Assembly: GCA_963802215.1 (NCBI GenBank)
Contig: CAWDHQ010000001.1
Location: 1,922,001-1,986,000, forward strand
DNA: 64,000 nucleotides
Direction: 5' to 3'
DNA from: SHZI01 sp963802215
GTDB lineage: Bacteria; Pseudomonadota; Gammaproteobacteria; Steroidobacterales; GCA-2729495
This document shows, piece by piece, positions 9,715-18,713 of this stretch. Below the pieces are notes generated by a model. That model made no database searches and had not been told where the DNA came from. It saw only the letters and a list, made by a program, of their open reading frames with translations. A program made the position numbers and the translations under genes. Each line of letters starts with the position of its first letter. The first letter of the stretch is position 1.

Positions 9715-10456
9715 GATCCTGCCGGAAGAAGGCCGCAAGCTGCCGGTAGACCGGCGGGTACTCGGCCTTGAGGGCCGCTGGCACGTCGAAGAACAACTCG
9801 GCCATCACCGCGAAGAACTCCGCCGGGTCCTCGACGGCGTAGGGATCGATCCAGGGATCCTCCCCCCGCTCGAGCCGCGCGGCCAGGTCGTCGTAGGCCG
9901 CGTCGAAGGCAGCTTCCCAGGCCGAGACCTCCATTCCCCCGTGAAGGGGCGGCAGCCCGTTCGCCGCACCATCGAGCATGTCGAGCTTGTGCGCGAATTC
10001 GTGAGCGACCACGTTGTAGCCCTCTCCCCGGCCGCTGGCCTGGACATCCGGCCAGGACAGGATGACGGGCCCCTGCTCCCAGGCTTCTCCGGTGAGCACC
10101 TCGTCGCCCCGGTGGACCACCCCATCCTCGTCGACGTGCTCGCGGTCGCGCACGAGAAACGCCTCGGGATAGACGATAACCGAGGCAAAGGCCGCGTAGC
10201 TGTCCAGGCCCAGCCCGAGGATGGGCTGGCAGGCGAGCAGCGCAATGCGGACGCGCATGGCATCGTCCAGCACGAGCCCACCGGCGGGCTCCAGGGATTT
10301 CTCGTGCAGGAAGAGCAGCGCGAGATCCCGCAGGTGGCGGCGCGCTACGGCATCGAGATGGGCCGCCGCCGGCGTCGCGGCAAACGTGGCGTCCCATAGC
10401 GCGTCGGGAATCGCGTGGCGCGCGAGGACCCGCCGGCGACGCCAGGACCTAAACAC
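9698..10456 (-). CDS. mtfA: MtfA-family zinc peptidase
   Basis: A 252-residue cytosolic M90-family metallopeptidase. The zinc motif HEFAHKLD is clear, with AEFFAVMAELFFD downstream supplying the third ligand as in MtfA. In E. coli MtfA binds the Mlc repressor and so affects glucose-PTS expression; no PTS gene is visible here, so the local role is open. The length is close to that of E. coli MtfA. The 3' end overlaps the lipoprotein SDR gene. Confidence 0.9.
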   Translation of the reverse strand: MFRSWRRRRVLARHAIPDALWDATFAATPAAAHLDAVARRHLRDLALLFLHEKSLEPAGGLVLDDAMRVRIALLACQPILGLGLDSYAAFASVIVYPEAFLVRDREHVDEDGVVHRGDEVLTGEAWEQGPVILSWPDVQASGRGEGYNVVAHEFAHKLDMLDGAANGLPPLHGGMEVSAWEAAFDAAYDDLAARLERGEDPWIDPYAVEDPAEFFAVMAELFFDVPAALKAEYPPVYRQLAAFFRQDPTGQA

Positions 10457-10498
10457 GGCAGCTCATACCTGGCATCCCGCAACAAAGGCCCGGGGGGA

Positions 10499-10522
10499 GG
10501 TCGCGGCAGTCGCCGCTCCTAC
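10499..10522 (-). repeat. REP unit (GTAG type) ending the twin-protease gene
   Basis: A 24-nt unit, minus orientation, GTAGGAGCGGCG...CGCGACC, with a GCGGC/GCCGC stem. Bases 10519-10521 are the TAG stop of the protease gene (final codons ACC GAC CTT CCG TAG), so the repeat provides the stop codon. Confidence 0.8.
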
Positions 10523-13338
10523 GGAAGGTCGGTGCGCTTCCAGGCGCCGTCCTGCCATGTGATGTCCCACGCTGGCCAGTAGGTGTCGTCGAGCTTCAGC
10601 GTCAGCACTTCGAGCTGGTTGTTCCAGGTCACCGTGGTCAGCCGCACAGCCTCGCGATCGCGCTTGGTCCCCACGATCTCGAGGAACTGGTCCAGGTCGG
10701 CGATGGTGACGCCGTCCACCTGGGTGATCCGCCTGCCGGCATAGAGGCCGTACCGCGATGCCGGCGAGCCGAAGGCAAAGTAGGAGACATAGACGCCCGT
10801 GGGCTCGACGCCGCGCTGAGCGGCCATGTCGCGATACGGCGCCTGCAGCAGTGCTCCGGCCCACATCACCACGCGCCGCACGCCGGCTCCGTCCAGCGCG
10901 ACGGTGGCCACGTCCAGGCGCACGACGGCCCCATCGCGGAGCACCTCCACCGCCACGGCAGGCTTCTGCACGCGCAACTCGACTTCCCGGTAGCGGGTCG
11001 CCGGTTCGCCGTCGATCGTGAGCAGCAGGTCGCCCGGCTGGAAGGCGGCCGCCGCTGGCGAGCCGGCGACGGACCGGGCCACACTGAGCACGCGCCGGCG
11101 CTCCGGGTCGTGATCGCCGATGCGCAGGGCCCAGTCCGCGGGCAAACCGAGCCGGCGGGCGGCCGCCAGGGGCATCTGGGTCCACTCGACCTCGAGGGAC
11201 CGGAGCTCGCGGCCGGTGTCGACGAGGTCCATCAGCTCGCGGACGTACTCGACGGGCATGCCCCGGTTTTCCTGCCGCAGGTCGCCGCTGCCCTGCCACG
11301 CGAAACTCGACCAGAGTGCCGCCACTTCGCCCTTGCGGTTCACGACCACGCCATCCAAGTCGCGGGGCCCGTTGACGAGATCCAGCGTCTCCAGATTGGC
11401 CTCGCGGAACCGCATGGTCCGTGAAAGCGGGTACCCGACCGGCTCGAAGGATGCGAAGGCGCTGGACTGGGACACCAGCTTCTCCCCGCCCTTCAGGCCC
11501 GCTACCCACAGTTCCTCGCCGGCCGCGGGAGCACGCGTGGCCAGACGCGCGGCGGTGACGGGCGAATCGCTGATCAGGGCAGGATCGTAGGCAAGGAGCG
11601 CCAGGTTGTGCAGGGGGTGCACGTAGACGACGCGTCCGGGGATCTCCAGCGACCCGCCGAACGTGAGGCGCACGTCGCCAATCGCCTCCGGTATCGTGTT
11701 CCGGTCGGCCACCACGTAGCCCCGCTCCGCATCGACAATAAGGCCCGTGCCGTAGTAGTGCTGCTCGGACACGCCGGAAACGATGTAGGGCATGTCGTAG
11801 TTCACGAGCACGAGGGACGGCGCGATCTTGCGGAGACGCGGGTCCGGCTCGTCGACGAAACGGGCGATCCCGCCCTCCGGGGCCACCTCCGCGGGCCCGG
11901 GATCGAGCGTCCGGCAGGGCCACTCGCCGAGTGCGTCGTTGCGCCGGCAGCGAACGGCCGGAAACCAGCGCCGGTCCATGCGCACCACACGAACCTTGCT
12001 GGACCCCGGCTCCTCGAGGGTGATGAAGCGGACCGTGAAACGCTGCTGGTCGGCCTTGCCCGCGAGCAGCCGCTCCAGGTCGTCGAGCTGGCGCACCGGC
12101 TCGCCCTCCACGGCGACGATCACGGCCCCGCGGGGGATGCCGGCGGCGGCAAATACGAAGCCCGGGTTCGCCACATACAGGCCCTCCGCGGCCCGGTTGA
12201 AATGCCGCGCCTGCTGGTAGGACAGGTTGTTGACGACGGCGTCGCCGAACTGCAGGTACTCGTCGGGACTGAGCTGGTTGAGGTCCTGGACCGGGACCGT
12301 GAAGAACATCTGGCTGCCGCCCCGCTCCACCGTCAGATCCACGGACCGGCCCACGCGATCGTCGAGAACCGCGGCCAGCGGCGCGAATTCCGCAAGGTAC
12401 TCGCCGTTCACCCGTACCAGGATGTCACCGACCTGCAGCTTGCCGTCGGCGGTGCTGCCGGGAAGTACCTCGCTCACCACGAGCATCCCGATCCCGTCGG
12501 GAAAGCGGGCGCGAACGGTCCGCTCGCTGGGCTCGCGCAGGCCGAGGCGGCGCAGCTCGTCGTAGGCGGTGTACCTGAAGATCGCGCCCAGGGTTCCGCG
12601 CGTGACGGGCTGCCCGGCCTGCAGCAGCTCGAGCGCCCGCTGGACCCGGTCGAGGGGCAGAAAGAAGCTGGACGCGGCCTGGTTGCTCGCACCCGCATTG
12701 AGCGCTATCACCCTGCCCTCGATGTCGATGACGGGTGATCCCGACGAACCGCCGGAGGTGCCCGATGCCGCCTGCAGATAGAAGGTGTTGAAATCGTTGT
12801 ACTTCCCGCGGCCGTACTCGGGAGCCTCCCGTCGCAGGCGTGCCAGCGTGCCGGACAGGATCGACAGTTGCTGGCCATCGTCGTTGCCGACCACACGGAC
12901 CTCGCGGCCAAGCTCGGCACCGGCCGGGTACAGTGGCAATGCCTTCGGCCGGATGTATTTCAGCGCGGCGGGGTCGTAGCGGTAGAACCCGAAGTCGTGC
13001 ACGGGATCCCGGTAGACGGGGAAGAGCTCGACCTCTTCCTGGTTGTTGAACAGGCCCTCGGCCCGGACGGGGCCGGCGGTAACGACGTGGCGATTGGTGA
13101 GGATCAGCCCGCGCTCGGCGTCAACGACAAAGCCGGTCGCCTGGCTGGATTCGTTCCACTCGGTGTCGAAAGCCCGGGTGCCATCCACCTGGATCGAGAC
13201 CACCGACGGCGCGATGCGCTCGAGTGTGCGCCGCCAGGCCGCCGGCTCGACGCCGTCGGCGGCAGGCAGCGCGGGCACGGCCAGCGCCAGTGCCAGGAGT
13301 GCGGAAGAGCGGATCGCGCGGCTAGAGCTGCAGGTCAT
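10519..13338 (-). CDS. Twin trypsin-like/PDZ serine protease (Nma111-like HtrA relative)
   Basis: A 939-residue exported protein with a signal-like N-terminus. The first protease domain has the triad H84 (TNRHVV), D115 (PVHDFGFY) and S199 (GGSSGSPV). PDZ-like segments follow. A second protease-like domain near 515-740 has lost the histidine (VADRNTI) and the serine loop (DGVVVNRKGEVAALW). Further PDZ repeats end the chain. This duplicated active/inactive layout is that of Nma111-type HtrA proteins, here presumably periplasmic quality control. Its start overlaps the PfkB kinase gene by 17 bp, so it ends the long gcv-containing run. The stop codon comes from a REP unit. Confidence 0.85.
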   Translation of the reverse strand: MTCSSSRAIRSSALLALALAVPALPAADGVEPAAWRRTLERIAPSVVSIQVDGTRAFDTEWNESSQATGFVVDAERGLILTNRHVVTAGPVRAEGLFNNQEEVELFPVYRDPVHDFGFYRYDPAALKYIRPKALPLYPAGAELGREVRVVGNDDGQQLSILSGTLARLRREAPEYGRGKYNDFNTFYLQAASGTSGGSSGSPVIDIEGRVIALNAGASNQAASSFFLPLDRVQRALELLQAGQPVTRGTLGAIFRYTAYDELRRLGLREPSERTVRARFPDGIGMLVVSEVLPGSTADGKLQVGDILVRVNGEYLAEFAPLAAVLDDRVGRSVDLTVERGGSQMFFTVPVQDLNQLSPDEYLQFGDAVVNNLSYQQARHFNRAAEGLYVANPGFVFAAAGIPRGAVIVAVEGEPVRQLDDLERLLAGKADQQRFTVRFITLEEPGSSKVRVVRMDRRWFPAVRCRRNDALGEWPCRTLDPGPAEVAPEGGIARFVDEPDPRLRKIAPSLVLVNYDMPYIVSGVSEQHYYGTGLIVDAERGYVVADRNTIPEAIGDVRLTFGGSLEIPGRVVYVHPLHNLALLAYDPALISDSPVTAARLATRAPAAGEELWVAGLKGGEKLVSQSSAFASFEPVGYPLSRTMRFREANLETLDLVNGPRDLDGVVVNRKGEVAALWSSFAWQGSGDLRQENRGMPVEYVRELMDLVDTGRELRSLEVEWTQMPLAAARRLGLPADWALRIGDHDPERRRVLSVARSVAGSPAAAAFQPGDLLLTIDGEPATRYREVELRVQKPAVAVEVLRDGAVVRLDVATVALDGAGVRRVVMWAGALLQAPYRDMAAQRGVEPTGVYVSYFAFGSPASRYGLYAGRRITQVDGVTIADLDQFLEIVGTKRDREAVRLTTVTWNNQLEVLTLKLDDTYWPAWDITWQDGAWKRTDLP

Positions 13339-14275
13339 GCCCGAATGCCGCGTGGAATTCCCTGGTGAGCGCGGCAGGCGTAAAGGTGTGGTTCTGGGTT
13401 CCCTTGTGGGCGATCTTGAGCGCCCCCAGCAGGGACGCCAGGCGACCGGTGTCGCCCCAGGAAAGGCCGCGGGAAATGCCGTGCAGCAGGCCCGCGCGGT
13501 AGGCGTCGCCGCAGCCGGTCGGATCGAGCACTGCCCGCGGCTTGACCGCGGGAATGTCGAAGCGCTCGCCGCCGGCGCGAATCGTCGAACCGTTTGCCCC
13601 GTGCGTGACGATCAGGGCCTGGACCTTGCCGGCGACCTGGTCCTCGCTCCAGCCGGTGCGGTCGACGAGCAGGCGTGCCTCGTAGTCATTCACGGCAACC
13701 CAGGTGGCGCGCTCGACGAAGTGCCGCAGGTCATCCCCGTCGAACATCGGCAGCCCCTGGCCGGGATCGAACATGAATGGAATGCCTGCGGCGTGCAGCT
13801 GCGCCGCGTGATCGAGCATGCCCTGCCGGCCGTCCGGCGACACGATGCCGAGGTCGATGCCTGGCTTCCCGGGGACCGCGCCCCGGGGCACGACATTGCG
13901 ATGGGCTTCGTTCATGGCTCCCGGATGAAAGGCGGTAATCTGGTTATCGTCCAGGTCCGTGGTGATGTATGCCTGCGCAGTGAGCATCCCGGGGACCTCG
14001 AGGACATGCTCCAGGTTCACGCCCTGCCTTGCCAGCCATTGCCGATAGGGGCCGAAATCGGCGCCCACCGTTGCCATGATCCGGGGCTCTCCGCCCAGCA
14101 TCCGCAGATTGTAGGCAACGTTGCCTGCGCAGCCGCCAAACTCGCGGCGCAGGTCCGGGACGAGGAACGAGACATTGAGGATATGGATCTGGTCGGGAAG
14201 GATGTGCTCCTTGAAGCGGCCCTCGAAGACCATGATGTTGTCGTAGGCAATCGAACCGCAGATCAGGGCAGACAA
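13322..14275 (-). CDS. PfkB-family carbohydrate/adenosine kinase
   Basis: A 317-residue ribokinase-superfamily kinase. GGCAGNVAYNLRMLGG is the N-terminal PfkB signature and DPTGCGDAYRAG holds the catalytic Asp and anion hole. The sequence resembles the group annotated as adenosine kinase, but the substrate cannot be fixed by eye. The start is read as TTG at 14273-14275 (M-SALICGSIAYDN), because the only good ribosome site, AGGAG, lies 7 nt ahead and overlaps the gcvPB stop. Upstream in-frame ATG choices would run into gcvPB. It is probably coupled to gcvPB and overlaps the protease gene by 17 bp. Confidence 0.88.
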   Translation of the reverse strand: MSALICGSIAYDNIMVFEGRFKEHILPDQIHILNVSFLVPDLRREFGGCAGNVAYNLRMLGGEPRIMATVGADFGPYRQWLARQGVNLEHVLEVPGMLTAQAYITTDLDDNQITAFHPGAMNEAHRNVVPRGAVPGKPGIDLGIVSPDGRQGMLDHAAQLHAAGIPFMFDPGQGLPMFDGDDLRHFVERATWVAVNDYEARLLVDRTGWSEDQVAGKVQALIVTHGANGSTIRAGGERFDIPAVKPRAVLDPTGCGDAYRAGLLHGISRGLSWGDTGRLASLLGALKIAHKGTQNHTFTPAALTREFHAAFGHDLQL

Positions 14276-14285
14276 ACGAACACTC

Positions 14286-15797
14286 CTAGTTCGGAGAAGC
14301 CGGCGGGCGGGCAGCACCAGCCTGGCCCGGGCGACCCGGGTCCCGGCTCTGCCAGGTCAGGTCGAGCTGCTTCGCGGCCCGCACGTCATCGAGTCGCCGC
14401 ACGGGCGTCGTCAGCGGCGCCCGCTTTACCTCGGCGGCATCGCGGAACGCCAGGTCCCGGATGTCGATCAGCGCCTGGGCGAAGGCATCCAGGTCCTGTC
14501 GCGCCTCGCTCTCCGTCGGTTCGATCAGGAGGCACTCCGGTACCAGCAACGGGAAGTAGGTGGTCGGCGCGTGGAAGCCCTTGTCGAGCAGCGCCTTCGC
14601 GAAGTCCATCGCCGTGACACCGGTGTCCCGGGCGATGTCCTTGAGCGTAACGATGAACTCATGGCTGGCGCGGCGCTGCGGGAAGGCGGGCGTGAAGCCC
14701 GCGGCAGCCAGCCGTTTCATCAGGTAGTTTGCGTTCAGCGTGGCAAATCCCGAGACGCGGCGCATGCCCTCGGCACCGAGCAGGCGCATGTAGACGTAGG
14801 CGCGCAGGAGGATGCCGGCGTTGCCCATGAAGCCGGACAGCCGCCCGATGCTCCGGGGCCGGTCGCTTTCCGCAAGCCAGCAATATTGGCCCTCGCGCTT
14901 CCCGACGATCGGGATGGGGAGGAAGGGCTCCAGCCGGTCCGTCACCGCGACGATTCCGGCGCCAGGCCCGCCGCCGCCGTGGGGCGTGGAGAAGGTCTTG
15001 TGCAGATTGATGTGCACGACGTCGAAACCCATGGCGGCGGGCAGCGCGCGGCCCAGGATGGCGTTCAGGTTGGCGCCATCGTAGTAAAGCAATCCGCCGG
15101 CACCGTGCACCACGTCAGCAATCTCGGCGATCCGCCGCTCGAAGGCGCCGAGGGTTGACGGATTCGTTAGCATGATGCCGGCCGTCTGCGGGCCGACGAC
15201 CTTGCGGAGGGCGTCCACGTCCACGTCCCCGTCCGGGCCCGTGGGAATCTCGACCACGTCGCAGCCGCACATGGTGGCAGTAGCCGGGTTGGTACCGTGT
15301 GCCGCGTCCGGGACGATGATCTGGGTGCGCCCGACGTCGCCGCGGGCCACGTGGTAGGCGCGAATCATCGCGACGCCGGCGAATTCGCCCTGGGCTCCGG
15401 CCATCGGGGTCAGGGACACGCCGCTCATGCCGGTCACGGCCTTAAGGATCTCCTGCAGGTCGAACAGGCACTCCAGGAGGCCCTGGGCATGGCTCTCGGG
15501 CTCCAGAGGGTGACGATCCAGGAATCCCGGGAGCATCGCCAGCGTGTTCGACGCGCGCGGGTTGTACTTCATCGTGCAGGAACCCAGCGGATAGAAGTGC
15601 GTGTCGATGGAGAAGTTGAGCTGCGAAAGGCGCGTGAAGTGGCGCACCACCTGCAATTCGGACACCTCGGGCAGCGGCGGCGGGTTGCCCCGCAGGAGCG
15701 CCGCCGGCAAATCATCCGTTGCGGCAGTAACCCCCGGCGCCTGGGAGGGCGCGCGCCGGCCGCGCCGGCCCTGGTCGAAGATCAGGGGCTCGCGCAT
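14286..15797 (-). CDS. gcvPB: Glycine dehydrogenase (decarboxylating) subunit 2
   Basis: The 503-residue PLP-binding half of the split P-protein of the glycine cleavage system. It decarboxylates glycine and passes the aminomethyl group to lipoyl-GcvH. The PLP lysine is in INLHKTFSTPHGGGGPG, and the glycine-rich loop follows. The ATG overlaps the gcvPA stop by one base (TGATG), as expected for equimolar subunits. Split P-proteins occur in many bacteria, whereas E. coli has one fused GcvP. Confidence 0.96.
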   Translation of the reverse strand: MREPLIFDQGRRGRRAPSQAPGVTAATDDLPAALLRGNPPPLPEVSELQVVRHFTRLSQLNFSIDTHFYPLGSCTMKYNPRASNTLAMLPGFLDRHPLEPESHAQGLLECLFDLQEILKAVTGMSGVSLTPMAGAQGEFAGVAMIRAYHVARGDVGRTQIIVPDAAHGTNPATATMCGCDVVEIPTGPDGDVDVDALRKVVGPQTAGIMLTNPSTLGAFERRIAEIADVVHGAGGLLYYDGANLNAILGRALPAAMGFDVVHINLHKTFSTPHGGGGPGAGIVAVTDRLEPFLPIPIVGKREGQYCWLAESDRPRSIGRLSGFMGNAGILLRAYVYMRLLGAEGMRRVSGFATLNANYLMKRLAAAGFTPAFPQRRASHEFIVTLKDIARDTGVTAMDFAKALLDKGFHAPTTYFPLLVPECLLIEPTESEARQDLDAFAQALIDIRDLAFRDAAEVKRAPLTTPVRRLDDVRAAKQLDLTWQSRDPGRPGQAGAARPPASPN

Positions 15798-17161
15798 CAG
15801 GCCGCCACCGCCACGCCGAGGACGCTGGCCAGGGCACGCCTGTAGGTGCCGATATCCTCTGCCGTCCGCACTTCGGTGGCGCAGACGAGCAGCGCGTTCC
15901 CCAGTTCGGGGAAGTCGGCCGAGAGATCGAAGCCGCCGAGGATGCCAGCCGCCGCCAGCTGCTGCAGCACCGGCGCGACGGGTCGCGGCAGCGTCAGCAC
16001 GGCCTCGTGGAAATAGGGCGCGAATGGCGCGTTGACCCCGCCAAGGCCGGTGAGCGCGCCAACGAGGGCCCGCGTGTTGGCGTGGCACTGGGCGGCTACC
16101 CGCCGCAGTCCCTCGCTGCCCAGCAGGGACAGGTAGATCGTCGCCGCGGTGACCATCAATCCCTGATTGGTGCAGATGTTCGAGGTCGCCTTGGAGCGGC
16201 GAATATGCTGCTCCCGGGCCTGGAGCGTAAGCGTGAAGCCGGGTCGGCCCTCCACGTCGACGGTGCCGCCGACGATCCGGCCCGGCATCTGCCGCACGAG
16301 CGCCTGCCGGCAGGCGAGAAACCCGAAATACGGCCCGCCGGAGCTGAGCGGGATTCCGAGGGGCTGGCCCTCGCCGCAGGCGATGTCAGCGCCCTTTGCA
16401 CCCCACTCCCCAGGCGGCTTCAGCAGGGCCAGCGCCGTGGGATTGCAGGCCGCAATGACCAGCATGCCCCGCGCGTGCGCCCAGTCCGTCAGCTCGTCCA
16501 CCGGCTCGAAGCCACCCAGGAAATTCGGGTACGGAATGCACAGGGCGGCGAAGTCCTGACCCTCGAGCGCGCCCAGCGCGGCGAGGTCAGTGCGGCCTCC
16601 GGACGCGGCCAGTTCCACGATCTCCACGTTCTGCCCCGCCAGCAGTGCGCGAGCTGCCTTGCGCCAGGTGGGATTCATGTACCGGGGCACGATCACCCGC
16701 CGGGAACGCGCCTGGCGGGCGCTGCGCACCGCCATCAGGCAGGCTTCGGCGAATGCTGTGGCGCCGTCGTAGAGGGAGGCATTGGAGACATCCAGCCCGG
16801 TGAGCCCGGCCAGCATGGACTGGTATTCGTAGATCAGCTGCAGCGTTCCCTGGCTCGCTTCCGCCTGGTAAGGCGTATAGGCGCTGTAGAACTCGCCGCG
16901 GGTGGCGATCTCCCACACCGCCGCCGGGATGTGGTGCTCGTAGGCGCCAGCACCGAGGAAACAGAGGCTGGAAACATTACGGGCGGCCCGCTCGCGCATC
17001 AGCCGGGTGATGGCTGCCTCCGACAGTCCAGCGGGCACGTCCGGCAGGCTGTCCACGCGGAGGTTCGCGGGGATTTCGTCGAAGAGGTCCTCGATGGTTC
17101 GGACGCCGATGGCGCCCAGCATGTCGGACGTTTCGTCAGGCGTGTGGGGAATGAACGGCAC
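15797..17161 (-). CDS. gcvPA: Glycine dehydrogenase (decarboxylating) subunit 1
   Basis: The 454-residue N-terminal half of the glycine decarboxylase, which assembles with GcvPB into the active alpha2beta2 enzyme. It starts MPFIPHTPDETSDMLGAIG, the usual N-terminus, and carries SLCFLGAGAYEHHIP and FYSAYTPYQAEASQGTLQ, both typical of the subunit. It lies 18 bp after gcvH and shares one base with gcvPB. Confidence 0.96.
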   Translation of the reverse strand: MPFIPHTPDETSDMLGAIGVRTIEDLFDEIPANLRVDSLPDVPAGLSEAAITRLMRERAARNVSSLCFLGAGAYEHHIPAAVWEIATRGEFYSAYTPYQAEASQGTLQLIYEYQSMLAGLTGLDVSNASLYDGATAFAEACLMAVRSARQARSRRVIVPRYMNPTWRKAARALLAGQNVEIVELAASGGRTDLAALGALEGQDFAALCIPYPNFLGGFEPVDELTDWAHARGMLVIAACNPTALALLKPPGEWGAKGADIACGEGQPLGIPLSSGGPYFGFLACRQALVRQMPGRIVGGTVDVEGRPGFTLTLQAREQHIRRSKATSNICTNQGLMVTAATIYLSLLGSEGLRRVAAQCHANTRALVGALTGLGGVNAPFAPYFHEAVLTLPRPVAPVLQQLAAAGILGGFDLSADFPELGNALLVCATEVRTAEDIGTYRRALASVLGVAVAA

Positions 17162-17179
17162 GGGAGGCGGTTATCCGGC

Positions 17180-17572
17180 TCAATGCCCGGCGTCGAGCAG
17201 TGAAGCGTAGGCGGAGGCGTCCAGCAGTCCGCCCGAGGCGCCTGCGTCGGCCGGCTTGAGTCGCACGAGCCACCCGGCGCCGTAGGGATCGGTGTTCACC
17301 AGCTCGGGCTGGGAGGTGAGCGCGGGATTCACGCCGGTCACGGTGCCCGCCAGCGGGGAGTAGACGTCCGAAGCGGCCTTGGTGGACTCGACCACGGCCA
17401 TGGCATCGCCCGGCTTGAGGGTTCGGCCGGCCTCGGGCAATTCGACGTAAACCAGTTCACCGAGCTGGTGCTGAGCGTGGTCAGTGATGCCGACGACGAC
17501 GGTACCGTCGTCCTCCCGGCGGATCCACTCATGCTCTTTGGTGTACTGAAGCAGCTTGGGCACGTCGCTCAT
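17180..17572 (-). CDS. gcvH: Glycine cleavage system H protein
   Basis: The 130-residue lipoyl carrier that shuttles the aminomethyl group between the P, T and L proteins. The lipoylated lysine is K65 in VVESTKAASDVYSP. The TKEHEW motif near the N-terminus and the C-terminal NTDPYGAGWLVR are standard. It lies 17 bp after gcvT. No L-protein gene (lpd) is in the window. Confidence 0.96.
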   Translation of the reverse strand: MSDVPKLLQYTKEHEWIRREDDGTVVVGITDHAQHQLGELVYVELPEAGRTLKPGDAMAVVESTKAASDVYSPLAGTVTGVNPALTSQPELVNTDPYGAGWLVRLKPADAGASGGLLDASAYASLLDAGH

Positions 17573-17589
17573 GCTTGTTTCCTGAGTTG

Positions 17590-18675
17590 CTACACGACAA
17601 GTACCCGGCCGTGGCGGACGAACGGGGGACGCACGATGCGCGCAGCCCGTAGCGCCGAGCGGATCTCCACCTGGCACGGACCCTCGGCCGCCACAGGCAC
17701 CCGGGCAAGTGCTATGGACCTGTCCATGGTGGGAGAGAAGCCGCCGCTGGTGATCACGCCTTCGCCGGCCGGGGTGACCACCCGCTGGCCGTGGCGCATG
17801 ATACCGCGATCTTCCAGAAGCAGGCCCGTCAACTTTTCCTTGATGCCTGCCGCTTTCTGCTGCTCCAGCGCTGCACGCCCGCGGAACTGCCGGTCGGCCG
17901 GCTCGAAAGCCACGGTCCAGGCGAGGCCGGAGACCAGGGGTGACGTGGCCGTATCCATGTCCTGGCCGTAGAGGTTCAGCGCTGCCTCCAGCCGCAGGGT
18001 GTCTCGGGCGCCCAGACCACAGCGGGTGGCTCCGGCCCCTGCCAGCGCGCTCCACAGGGCGAGGCCGGCGGCCACGGGAAGTATTACCTCGAAGCCGTCT
18101 TCTCCCGTGTAGCCCGTCCGGGCGACAAACAGGTCTTCCTGCAACAGGGACGCGAAGGGCTTCAGCGCCAGGGCAGCCTTGCCGGCACTGTCAGGCATCA
18201 GGGACGCTGCCAGCTCCCGGGCAGACGGGCCCTGGATGGCCAGCATCAGCAGGTCATCCCTGTGGCGAAGCACGACATCATCACGGTCCGCGACGCGTGC
18301 CAGCCAGGCAAGGTCCTGGGACCGGGTGGCGGCATTCACGACGAGCCGGAATCGGTCGTCGCCGGTCCAGTAGGCGATCAGGTCATCCACGACGCCGCCG
18401 GCGTCATTGAGCATGCAGCTGTACAACCCCTGCCCGGGTTCCCGGAGCTTGCCAATGTCGTTGGCCAGCAGACGCCGGAGAAATGTCGTGGCATCAGGTC
18501 CCATCACGTCCACCACGGTCATGTGGGACACGTCGAAGATGCCGCAGGACTTCCGCACGGCATGGTGCTCGGCCAGGGCCGAGGCGTACTGCAGCGGCAT
18601 GTCCCAGCCACCGAATTCCACCATGCGGGCGCCCGCGGCCACGTGGTCGGCGAATAAAGGCGTCTGGTGTCCCAT
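17590..18675 (-). CDS. gcvT: Glycine cleavage system aminomethyltransferase (T protein)
   Basis: The 361-residue T protein releases ammonia and transfers the methylene group to tetrahydrofolate. MVEFGGWDMPLQY, the FDVSHM motif and GYTGEDGFEV are typical. The start MGHQTPLFADH is preferred because GGGA lies at the right distance; an alternative ATG is 12 bp upstream. The gene opens gcvT-gcvH-gcvPA-gcvPB, but only 38 bp separate it from the ligase gene upstream, and no glycine riboswitch is visible there. Transcription may read through from ygfB. Confidence 0.95.
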   Translation of the reverse strand: MGHQTPLFADHVAAGARMVEFGGWDMPLQYASALAEHHAVRKSCGIFDVSHMTVVDVMGPDATTFLRRLLANDIGKLREPGQGLYSCMLNDAGGVVDDLIAYWTGDDRFRLVVNAATRSQDLAWLARVADRDDVVLRHRDDLLMLAIQGPSARELAASLMPDSAGKAALALKPFASLLQEDLFVARTGYTGEDGFEVILPVAAGLALWSALAGAGATRCGLGARDTLRLEAALNLYGQDMDTATSPLVSGLAWTVAFEPADRQFRGRAALEQQKAAGIKEKLTGLLLEDRGIMRHGQRVVTPAGEGVITSGGFSPTMDRSIALARVPVAAEGPCQVEIRSALRAARIVRPPFVRHGRVLVV

Positions 18676-18713
18676 TTGAAGTCCCATCCGATTGGCGACG
18701 GGCCGTACTCCCG

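Noticed and set aside
18676..18713. Glycine riboswitch upstream of gcvT
   Set aside because: Only 38 bp separate gcvT from the upstream gene, too short for a glycine aptamer, and nothing resembling one is visible.
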